From: Candidatus Pelagibacter sp.
GTDB lineage: Bacteria; Pseudomonadota; Alphaproteobacteria; Pelagibacterales; Pelagibacteraceae
Reading direction: 5' to 3'
DNA length: 22,335 nucleotides
Assembly: GCA_012963775.1 (NCBI GenBank)
Contig: DTVC01000019.1
Coordinates: forward strand, 8,397-30,731
Shown here: piece by piece, positions 1-5,566 of the stretch
Layout: each line of letters opens with the position of its first letter
How positions within the stretch are numbered: position 1 is the first letter of the stretch
The notes under the pieces: model-generated
What the model was told of the DNA's origin: nothing
The model's database searches: none
What the model saw: only the letters and a program-made list of their open reading frames with translations
Translations under genes and position numbers: made by a program

Positions 1-202
1 ATCTCCTAGTTCTGATTGACATCATTCTAGCTGTCGTGTCAGTACCACCACCGTACGAAGCGTGAATTACAACTTGTACAGGATTACAAGCTTTTGTTGC
101 AAATGTGTCCTCAGCTGCAAATGATGCGTTCACCATTGAAGCAAGAGTAAGAGCAAATACAGATAAAAAGCTTAGTAACTTTTTATAATTTAATTTGAAC
201 AT
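1..202 (-). CDS. TctC/Bug-family tricarboxylate-type substrate-binding protein, N-terminal part (cut by window edge)
   Basis: First 67 codons of a periplasmic solute-binding protein that continues beyond position 1. Residues 1-30 form a clear signal peptide: a basic start (KLNYKK), a hydrophobic core (FLSVFALTLASMV) and a cleavage site after ASFAA. The mature N-terminus carries the family hallmark: VVIHASYGGGTDTTARMM matches the first beta strand and glycine-rich ligand loop of tripartite tricarboxylate transporter (TTT) receptors. Such receptors pass di- and tricarboxylates to TctAB membrane subunits, which are not visible here. The ATG at 200-202 is preceded by a strong Shine-Dalgarno (AAAGGGGG at 207-214). 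It lies downstream of the MmgE/PrpD gene on the same strand, with 370 bp between them. The family call is confident; the substrate is unknown. Confidence 0.85.
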   Translation of the reverse strand, partial: MFKLNYKKLLSFLSVFALTLASMVNASFAAEDTFATKACNPVQVVIHASYGGGTDTTARMMSIRTRR

Positions 203-266
203 TTTTCCCCCTTTGTGTTAATTGATAAATTAAATTTGACAAAGCTTAACACAGTAATAGAGTTAA

Positions 267-308
267 GTTCAATATGAAAAATGTTATTTCATATTATGAA
301 ACTTGAAC
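267..308. promoter_or_regulatory. Nested inverted repeats upstream of tctC (possible operator)
   Basis: The arrangement is GTTCAA-TATGAAA, a 7-nt spacer, TTTCATA, T, TATGAAA, C, TTGAAC. The outer GTTCAA/TTGAAC pair is symmetric and TTTCATATTATGAAA (287-301) is a perfect 15-nt palindrome about one central base. It lies 65-106 bp upstream of the tctC start codon. This could bind a dimeric repressor or form RNA structure; function is inferred only from symmetry and position, and AT-rich DNA gives palindromes readily. Confidence 0.35.
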
Positions 309-504
309 TATTTTTAGTGAGTTAATTTATGGGGTCTTTCCCTGTTAAAATTCAAAAACTGATGATTCAATTGATTTAATTTAAATAAAAATTTTACTAT
401 TCAAGAACTAGTCAATTTATCTAATTTAAATATTAAATGATTAAAGATTTTTTCGTTGCAGTTATATCTGAATAAAAACTTTTATGTCACGACTATTATT
501 TAAA

Positions 505-551
505 CTTGACTAATAAGAGGGTTGCTCAACAACTCCCTGGTAGTCGTCAAG
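505..551 (-). terminator. Imperfect stem-loop after mmgE-like gene (terminator or leader structure)
   Basis: CTTGAC (505-510) pairs with GTCAAG (546-551). Inside, GGG-TTG pairs with CAA-CCC around a short loop, with a small bulge. On the minus strand it lies about 20 nt after the mmgE stop and about 300 nt before tctC. It is more G+C rich than its surroundings. No long U run follows, so a classical intrinsic terminator is not clear; an RNA element in the tctC leader is the alternative. Confidence 0.35.
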
Positions 552-572
552 TATTGCAACTTTCATTAAGTT

Positions 573-1997
573 TTATTTTGATAAAAGTTTACTTAATTTA
601 GAAATGTCTTTTAATTTCTCTAAATGTCTAACTGTTTCAATAATTGCTTTTGATTTCTTTGTTGGCCATCTAGCAAACTCACAACAACCCAAAAACTTAT
701 CTGCAACTTCATCATAAGTCATAGGTATCAGCGGACTTCCTTTGCCAAAGTCTCCTCGACCTGATATCTTCTTTCCATTTTTAAGATAAATATCAATAAT
801 TGTTGTCATTTTGTTATAACCAGCTGCTTCAGCAATTTTATTTTTGTAAAAATTAACTTTTCGAAGCATTTTTTGAACATCCGTTTTATTAATTCTTTTA
901 TCTTGATATTCAGGAATATAAGCTCTTCTTTGAACTAATAAAATTGCCATAGAATATTCCATACTGAATTTAGCCTGAAATTCATTTGTTGGTCTGTGGT
1001 AAATTAAAGCATTTTGCATGTTGTGATTTGTTCCAACGTCTACCTTAACTACATCCTCTGGTTTGATGTCATATTTTAAAATCAATTCTAAAATTTTAGT
1101 CATACCAGGATGGGTTAATGATCCGCATGGATGAGGTTTTATTGAAATCCCTGGTTTAGAAAATGTCCAAGGTCTCCCTAATTGACCTTTGATTGAATTT
1201 AAATTGTAACCACCGCCATGAGCTTGAAAAAAACCTCTAGGAGACTCTAAAATTTTATCAGTTGCTGAAAAACCTAATCCAACTAAATCACAAGCAACTA
1301 CTCCACTTTCAGCAGCTCTACCAGCGTGTAAAGGTTTTGTCATTGTTCCAAAATTTTCTCTTAATCCTGCGCTTAATGATGCAGCGATTGCTAATGATTG
1401 TTGAATTTTACGTACACTGTAACCTCTTATCTTTGCTGCAGCTGCCGCAGAAGCTAATGTTCCACAAGTTGCTGTAGAATGAAAACCATGCTGATAATGT
1501 CTAGGTGACATTGCCTCAGAAACTTTACACTCAACATCAACACCAATTAAATATGCATTTAAAAAATCTTTTCCGTTGATTTTTTTTAATTCACCTTCAG
1601 CAAAAGCACTTGGCAAACATGGGGCTGTTGGGTGAGTTAACAGTCCATAGACTCTATCTTTTTGAACTGCAAGCTGAGTATCATCATAATCGTCTGAATG
1701 AATTCCTGTACCGTTTGCTAAAGCTGCAAATCTAGAAGTCACTTTCATTTTAGATCCAATAACAGTGGCTCTTCCCTTAGCAGAGTTTTGTTTAATATGT
1801 TTAAAAAGATAATCACCAGTTCTTGCTACTGAACCAGAAAGAGCTAGACCAAAACCATCTAGAATGTGTTTTTTTGCGAGCTCAACTACATTTTTTGGAA
1901 TACTTGAATATTTATTTTTTTTTACAAATTCGGCTACGTATTTTGTTAAATTTTTTCCTTTATCAGATTTTATATTTGGTGTGTAAGCTTTTCCCAT
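573..1997 (-). CDS. MmgE/PrpD family protein (2-methylcitrate dehydratase-like)
   Basis: Full-length 474-residue member of the MmgE/PrpD family, whose characterised members dehydrate 2-methylcitrate (PrpD) or act on related tricarboxylates such as cis-aconitate. Visible family blocks are GTGIHSDDYDDT near residue 100, HPTAPCLPSAFA near 122, YQHGFHSTATCGTLASAAAA near 170, KPHPCGSLTHP near 290, and NEFQAKFSMEYSMAI near 340. The ATG is the first in frame after an in-frame TGA (2004-2006); its ribosome site is weak. It is divergent from an isocitrate-lyase family gene, as expected for a methylcitrate-like or dimethylmalate-like route, but no methylcitrate synthase is present. The true substrate is therefore unclear: MmgE/PrpD proteins are often found with TctC receptors and CoA transferases in clusters of unknown substrate. 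Confidence 0.88.
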   Translation of the reverse strand: MGKAYTPNIKSDKGKNLTKYVAEFVKKNKYSSIPKNVVELAKKHILDGFGLALSGSVARTGDYLFKHIKQNSAKGRATVIGSKMKVTSRFAALANGTGIHSDDYDDTQLAVQKDRVYGLLTHPTAPCLPSAFAEGELKKINGKDFLNAYLIGVDVECKVSEAMSPRHYQHGFHSTATCGTLASAAAAAKIRGYSVRKIQQSLAIAASLSAGLRENFGTMTKPLHAGRAAESGVVACDLVGLGFSATDKILESPRGFFQAHGGGYNLNSIKGQLGRPWTFSKPGISIKPHPCGSLTHPGMTKILELILKYDIKPEDVVKVDVGTNHNMQNALIYHRPTNEFQAKFSMEYSMAILLVQRRAYIPEYQDKRINKTDVQKMLRKVNFYKNKIAEAAGYNKMTTIIDIYLKNGKKISGRGDFGKGSPLIPMTYDEVADKFLGCCEFARWPTKKSKAIIETVRHLEKLKDISKLSKLLSK

Positions 1998-2022
1998 TTC
2001 ATTTCATCTGTAAATTTAGAAA

Positions 2023-2036
2023 TTGTAGTTCTACAA
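2023..2036. promoter_or_regulatory. Palindrome TTGTAGTTCTACAA in divergent promoter region (possible GntR-type operator)
   Basis: Perfect 6-bp arms around a 2-nt centre, in the 94-bp gap between the divergent mmgE-like gene (start 1997) and the lyase gene (start 2092). Short TnGTnn/nnACnA palindromes in such a position are typical of GntR-family regulators of carboxylate catabolism. No regulator gene is in the window, so this is inference from symmetry and location. Confidence 0.4.
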
Positions 2037-2091
2037 AAATTTTATAGAAAGTCAACAATAAACAAATTATACTCGAGCAGCTATTATCCGA

Positions 2092-2943
2092 ATGAACGAA
2101 AAATTACAGATATTTAAAAAATATTCTAAAGATAAAAAGTTTTATAATCTGCCAACATGTCATGACCCACTGACAGCTAAATTAATTGAAAAAAAAGGTT
2201 TTAAAATTTCTTTTATTGGTGGTTTTGCATTATCTTCTTCAAGCATTGGTTATCCTGACGCTAGCTTAATAACGCTTTCAGAATTAGTTAACTCAACTCG
2301 TATAATATGTAACCAAACTAAATTACCTGTTGTTGTAGATGCTGATACGGGTTTTGGTGGAATGGTAAATGTTTATAGAACTGTAAAAGACTTGGCTAAC
2401 GCAGGAGCATCAGCATTAATAATTGAAGATCAAAAATTCCCAAAAAAATGTGCTCTCACTGACCATGTAAAACTTCTAGATTTAAAAGAATCTATTAAAC
2501 GATTTAAAACTGCAATCGATGCTTCAAAAGAAAAAAATAAAAAAATAATAAATATTTTTACTAGAACTGACGCTTTACCTGTTGAAGGTTTAAAAGAAAC
2601 AAAATTAAGGATAAAAAAATATATAAATTTAGGAGCAGATGGTATTTTTGTGACAGGTATCCAAAGCAAAAAAGATTTATTTGAATTAGGAAAAATAACC
2701 AAAAAAGTTCCATTAATGCTTAATATTACTCAAAATATCTCTTTTAATATGAGAGATGTAAAAAAAAGTGGTTTTAAATTTGCTTTATTTTCACAACAAA
2801 TATTGAATTCATACATAGACTCAACTAACAGTACTCTTGATTTGATAAAAAATAATAAAATTCCAAAATTTAAAAATAAAGCTTCAGATACATTATCGCT
2901 TCTAGATTTTAAAAAATATTTAAAAATAGAAAAAAGTAAATAA
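2092..2943 (+). CDS. Isocitrate lyase/PEP mutase family lyase (methylisocitrate/dimethylmalate lyase-like)
   Basis: A 283-residue single-domain TIM barrel of the ICL/PEP-mutase superfamily, which make or break C-C or C-P bonds of 2-oxo and 2-hydroxy diacids with Mg2+. Visible: the substrate-loop start CHDPLTAKLIE (23-33), the metal-binding segment VVVDADTGFGG (80-90), and IEDQKFPKKC (111-120), with Glu112 and the putative catalytic Cys120. The superfamily signature is usually KKCGH or KRCGH; here it reads KKCAL, so the Gly-His is lost while the cysteine stays. That argues against a standard PrpB and for a different substrate or for oxaloacetate-decarboxylase-like chemistry. No clear Shine-Dalgarno precedes the ATG. 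The gene is translationally coupled to the next one through a TAATG overlap. It may form a pathway with the divergent MmgE/PrpD gene. Confidence 0.82.
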   Translation: MNEKLQIFKKYSKDKKFYNLPTCHDPLTAKLIEKKGFKISFIGGFALSSSSIGYPDASLITLSELVNSTRIICNQTKLPVVVDADTGFGGMVNVYRTVKDLANAGASALIIEDQKFPKKCALTDHVKLLDLKESIKRFKTAIDASKEKNKKIINIFTRTDALPVEGLKETKLRIKKYINLGADGIFVTGIQSKKDLFELGKITKKVPLMLNITQNISFNMRDVKKSGFKFALFSQQILNSYIDSTNSTLDLIKNNKIPKFKNKASDTLSLLDFKKYLKIEKSK

Positions 2944-3998
2944 TGTTAACATATTACAATGCTCTTAAAAAAAGTTATAAAAGTATAATCATTGGAGTTA
3001 TTGGTGGTTATATTGGCACCTTAGTTCACTTACCATTGCCATGGTTATTAGGAGCTTTGCTACTTAATCTTGTAGTATCTTTCACAAGTTACAAAATTAC
3101 TTTTGATAAAAAAATCTTCTTACCAGTATTATTAATAATTGGGGTAATATTAGCCGGTAATTTCAACATAACCTTATTACATAAAATTCATCTTTGGATT
3201 TATTCATCTATTGCTATGATTATTTGTACAGTCATTGGAACTGTAGTTGTCTCTATATATTTCAATAAAATTTGTAAGTTTGATAAGCTAATTTCTACCT
3301 TAGCTGCATTACCTGGAGCTTTTGTAGTAATTGCTGGAGCAATGAATGATATTGCTAAAAATAAAGAGGAGAGCGGTCAAGTTGTTATTCCTCAGGCTAC
3401 AAGAGTATTGTTTATTGTATTATTCTTACCTTTTATTTTCGCTACTCAAGTTGGTTACCAAGAAATAGATTCATATGGAAACACACCAACTTTCACTTTG
3501 CGATACTTCGGTGAACTTATATTCTTAATTTGTATATCTTGGGTTGGTACAATAATTTTAGAAAAATTAAAAATTCCGTCAGCTCCAATTTTAGCTGCAA
3601 TGATTGTTGGTGGTTTCTTCTATACTTTAGAAATTACTACTGCAAGATTTCCTGATATCTTTATAAATATTGCTTTCGTATTATTAGGCTCTGCAATTGG
3701 TTGTAGATTAAGCGGTCTGGCTCCAAAAGAAATAATGTTTTATTCAATGCATGGAGTTGTTGTATCTGCAATCTTGTTGAGTATAGCCGGTTTGTTTGCA
3801 TACTTGTTAAAAGTTTTTTTAGGTTTTGATTTTATGACTGTTTTTTTGAGTTTTGCTCCAGGAGGTATTCATGAAATGGTGGTGATAAGCGTTGCATACA
3901 ATATTGACCCGATTTTTGTTAGTTACCATCATTTTTTAAGAATATTTTTTATTATTTTTTTAATTCCTTTTATTTTAAAAATTATTAAAAGAGATTAA
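2943..3998 (+). CDS. AbrB-family integral membrane protein (putative transporter)
   Basis: A 351-residue polytopic inner-membrane protein of about ten hydrophobic segments, matching the AbrB family (long annotated as putative ammonia monooxygenase, but a membrane protein, probably a transporter). Family blocks are visible: LPLPWLLGALLLN near 30, the TLAALPGAFVVIAG segment near 120, and the C-terminal FAPGGIHEMVVISVAYNIDP followed by HHFLR, which mirrors the first half and suggests the known two-fold repeat. The start ATG shares its A with the preceding TAA stop, so the two genes are co-translated. The context of TctC receptor, MmgE and ICL-type enzymes suggests transport of an organic acid or of its breakdown product. 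Substrate unknown. Confidence 0.82.
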   Translation: MLTYYNALKKSYKSIIIGVIGGYIGTLVHLPLPWLLGALLLNLVVSFTSYKITFDKKIFLPVLLIIGVILAGNFNITLLHKIHLWIYSSIAMIICTVIGTVVVSIYFNKICKFDKLISTLAALPGAFVVIAGAMNDIAKNKEESGQVVIPQATRVLFIVLFLPFIFATQVGYQEIDSYGNTPTFTLRYFGELIFLICISWVGTIILEKLKIPSAPILAAMIVGGFFYTLEITTARFPDIFINIAFVLLGSAIGCRLSGLAPKEIMFYSMHGVVVSAILLSIAGLFAYLLKVFLGFDFMTVFLSFAPGGIHEMVVISVAYNIDPIFVSYHHFLRIFFIIFLIPFILKIIKRD

Positions 3999-4003
3999 CC
4001 CCC

Positions 4004-4036
4004 GGGAATTCCATGAACAAAAATTTTTGTACCAAC
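4004..4036 (+). pseudogene. Possible second scrap of the enolase-superfamily N-terminus
   Basis: Just after the abrB stop, the reading NKNFCTN (4016-4036), preceded in another frame by GIP, parallels VPPKKNFCTN in the remnant at 5464-5562. The DNA match is an exact 18-bp repeat, AAAAATTTTTGTACCAAC, at 4019-4036 and 5530-5547, with TTCCA upstream in both. Similarity ends right after CTN. It is best read as a frameshifted relic of a duplicated gene start; a chance match in A/T-rich sequence remains possible because ten of the eighteen bases are an A5T5 run. Confidence 0.35.
4019..4036 (+). repeat. 18-bp direct repeat, copy 1 (copy 2 at 5530-5547)
   Basis: AAAAATTTTTGTACCAAC occurs exactly twice in the region, 1,511 bp apart and in the same orientation, flanking the small orphan frame and pdxA. 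Recombination between such copies could delete or duplicate the interval. Confidence 0.7.
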
Positions 4037-4059
4037 CAAAGCAATACTCCTTTTATTAG

Positions 4060-4092
4060 GTGTATCAGATAGGATATCCCTATTAAGTACAC
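4060..4092. other. Stem-loop downstream of abrB
   Basis: GTGTA (4060-4064) pairs with TACAC (4088-4092), and ATAGG (4069-4073) pairs with CCTAT (4079-4083) around the loop ATATC. The 4-nt segments between the two stems are equal in length and can add two G-U wobbles, leaving two mismatches. There is no T run on either side, so it does not look like a standard terminator. It precedes the extended -10 element at 4124-4132. Confidence 0.4.
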
Positions 4093-4123
4093 GTTTGGGG
4101 GTATCAGTTATGAGTGTGAAATA

Positions 4124-4132
4124 TGGTATAAT
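4124..4132 (+). promoter_or_regulatory. Extended -10 promoter (TGGTATAAT)
   Basis: A perfect TATAAT preceded by TGn, the extended -10 form that tolerates a poor -35. The expected transcription start is near 4139, giving a short leader with the ribosome site AAGGAAG at 4149-4155 in front of the small open frame at 4161. The -35 region (TCAGTT at a 17-nt spacing) is weak. Confidence 0.45.
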
Positions 4133-4160
4133 AAGAATATAAACAATAAAGGAAGAAGTA

Positions 4161-4394
4161 ATAAAAACGAGTAATATAAAAGTAGATAAAAATGTTTCAA
4201 TTAAAGCAATTGATAAACATAAGAAAAAACAATCAAAACTAAACAAGCAGATCAGAAACAAAAAATATGTTTATGATGTAATGAAGAGAGATTTAATTGA
4301 ATTGAGAGATACAGAATCTTTATCTTTAACATTTAAAAGTTCAATTAGTTCAATAGCAAAAAAACTTAGATTAAAAGCAATGTATTTAAATTAA
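4161..4394 (+). CDS. Possible small basic protein lacking a standard start codon (ATA start or decayed gene)
   Basis: Unrecognised. A frame of 77 codons runs from just after an in-frame TAA (4143-4145) to TAA at 4392-4394. It has no ATG, GTG or TTG in its first half. The well-placed ribosome site AAGGAAG ends 5 nt before an ATA codon at 4161 (ATA-AAA-ACG-AGT), and a perfect extended -10 lies about 30 bp upstream. The product would be highly basic: a lysine-rich helix-prone half (KHKKKQSKLNKQIRNKK), then KRDLIELRDTESLSLTF and a C-terminal SSISSIAKKLRLKAMYLN. No signal peptide or membrane span. The alternatives are a gene whose ATG mutated to ATA (a young pseudogene), or translation from the internal ATG at 4284 (about 37 codons). 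A chance frame is less likely given the aligned promoter and ribosome site. Confidence 0.42.
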   Translation: MKTSNIKVDKNVSIKAIDKHKKKQSKLNKQIRNKKYVYDVMKRDLIELRDTESLSLTFKSSISSIAKKLRLKAMYLN

Positions 4395-4429
4395 AAAATA
4401 CAATAGACTTTCAATAATAAACAAAAGTA

Positions 4430-4435
4430 TATAAT
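4430..4435 (+). promoter_or_regulatory. Candidate -10 (TATAAT) for pdxA-like gene
   Basis: TATAAT lies 40 bp upstream of the ATG at 4476 in the gap after the small frame. No convincing -35 is seen at 16-18 nt spacing, and the surroundings are A/T-rich, so this is weak support for a separate promoter for the pdxA-esterase-CoA transferase set. Confidence 0.3.
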
Positions 4436-4475
4436 AATATTTTAGGATTAAAAAAATAGAAATGGATATTTTGTA

Positions 4476-5477
4476 ATGAGTAACAAGCCCGTAGTGGGAA
4501 TTATATTGGGGGATCCTTCTGGTATTGGGCCAGAACTAGTAACAAAGTTGCTTGTTAACCAAATAACAGACAAGGCAAATTGTATTTTAATTGGAGAAAG
4601 AAGCATTCTTGAAGATGGAGAAAAAATATCAGGGGTAAAAACAAACTTAACTACTGTAAAAGATTTTGAAGAAATAGACTTCAGCAAAGGGTCTAAGTTT
4701 TTTATTGATATTACTAACGGTAAAAATAGAACTTATAAAAAAAAAATAGCCAACGCAGAGTCTGGAGCAAGTGTTTTGGAAGCTTTAGAATATGCTCTTG
4801 ATCTAGCTAAAGAAAAGAAAATTCACGCCATTAATTTTGGTCCTATGAACAAAACCAGCTTGATACTGGGTGGTTGTAAATACAATGATGAACACGAGTT
4901 TATGCAAGAAAAATTAGGCATGAAAGAATTTTGTTGTGAATTTAACGTAGTTGATAATTTTTGGACTGCCAGAGTCACATCGCACATCCCATTAAAAGAT
5001 GTTGCGCAAAATATTACAAAAGAAAATATTCTAAAGCCTATTAAACTTATAGATAAAACTTTACGAATGAGTGGAATGGAAAATCCTAGAGTTGCAGTTC
5101 AGGCTTTAAATCCACATGGAGAGTTTGGAACCGAAGAGAAAGATGAAATTATTCCAGCTATAGAAGAGGCTAAAAAAATAGGAATTAATGCTGGCGGCCC
5201 TTTACCATGCGACACCTCTTTTATCACCGCTTTTAAAAACAAAGAGTATAATTGTATTATTGGAATGTATCACGATGCTTTACAGTGTGGTCTCAAAGCT
5301 TTTGGTTTTGATAGGGGTGTGACGGTATCCGGAGGATTATCCATTCCGGTAACTACACCGGCACATGGAACTGCTTTTGATATTACGGAAAAAAATATTG
5401 CCAATATGGAACCTACTATAAATTCTTTTCAAATTGCGCTTAATATGAGTCAGAGCTTAATTAATGGCAAAAATTAA
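4476..5477 (+). CDS. PdxA-family NAD-dependent dehydrogenase (catabolic, TphB-like subgroup)
   Basis: A 333-residue member of the PdxA family, metal-dependent NAD(P) dehydrogenases acting on 2-hydroxy acids or dihydrodiols. The N-terminal block IILGDPSGIGPEL (9-21) is canonical. The three metal-binding histidines of E. coli PdxA align with His170 (TSHIPL), His214 (LNPHGEFG) and His266 (GMYHDAL). The C-terminal block reads RGVTVSGGLSIPVTTPAHGT rather than the biosynthetic form (…LGLPxxRTSxDHGT). This resembles PdxA paralogues in degradation clusters, such as the terephthalate dihydrodiol dehydrogenase TphB. With an enolase-family remnant, an esterase and a CoA transferase beside it, a catabolic role is more likely than pyridoxal-phosphate synthesis. 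There is no obvious Shine-Dalgarno. Its last 14 bp overlap the enolase-superfamily stump at 5464. Confidence 0.85.
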   Translation: MSNKPVVGIILGDPSGIGPELVTKLLVNQITDKANCILIGERSILEDGEKISGVKTNLTTVKDFEEIDFSKGSKFFIDITNGKNRTYKKKIANAESGASVLEALEYALDLAKEKKIHAINFGPMNKTSLILGGCKYNDEHEFMQEKLGMKEFCCEFNVVDNFWTARVTSHIPLKDVAQNITKENILKPIKLIDKTLRMSGMENPRVAVQALNPHGEFGTEEKDEIIPAIEEAKKIGINAGGPLPCDTSFITAFKNKEYNCIIGMYHDALQCGLKAFGFDRGVTVSGGLSIPVTTPAHGTAFDITEKNIANMEPTINSFQIALNMSQSLINGKN

Positions 5478-5562
5478 GGATATAAAGACAGCTGTTTATC
5501 AATGGAAAGGTAAAACCGTTCCACCCAAAAAAAATTTTTGTACCAACGCTTCCGAGTTATAG
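5464..5562 (+). pseudogene. Truncated N-terminus of an enolase-superfamily (mandelate racemase/MLE-type) dehydratase
   Basis: A 32-codon frame that starts with ATG inside the end of pdxA and stops at TAG 5560-5562, four bases before the next gene. It begins MAKIKDIKTAVYQWKGKTVP and continues PPKKNFCTNASEL. I recognise this as the start of MR/MLE-type sugar-acid dehydratases, whose N-terminus typically reads like KITDVRTxVVxWxGKTVP…FCTNxMDLL. The capping-domain remainder and the whole catalytic barrel are gone, so it cannot be an active enzyme. Most likely an internal deletion fused the first exon-like stretch to the promoter-proximal edge of the esterase gene. The stump may still serve as a translational bridge between pdxA and the esterase. 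The family call rests on memory of the motif, without a search. Confidence 0.6.
5530..5547 (+). repeat. 18-bp direct repeat, copy 2
   Basis: Exact copy of AAAAATTTTTGTACCAAC at 4019-4036. Here it encodes the KNFCTN segment of the enolase-superfamily stump. Confidence 0.7.
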
Positions 5563-5566
5563 GATT

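Larger units (their letters stand above)
203..572. other. 370-bp intergenic region between mmgE-like gene and tctC
   Basis: No convincing gene in either orientation; open frames here are very short. It holds two structured stretches listed separately: a cluster of inverted repeats at 267-308, close upstream of tctC, and an imperfect stem-loop at 505-551, just after the mmgE stop. It also contains the tctC ribosome binding site. No promoter could be placed with confidence for tctC because many AT-rich hexamers fit equally well. Confidence 0.6.

Noticed and set aside
2430..2702. 90-codon minus-strand frame inside the lyase gene
   Set aside because: Antisense shadow of a conserved enzyme with intact motifs.
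3995..4261. 88-codon hydrophobic minus-strand frame after abrB
   Set aside because: It is the antisense of the A/T-rich orphan region, has no ribosome site, and its hydrophobic look comes from complementing lysine/isoleucine codons. The plus-strand frame has a promoter and ribosome site instead.
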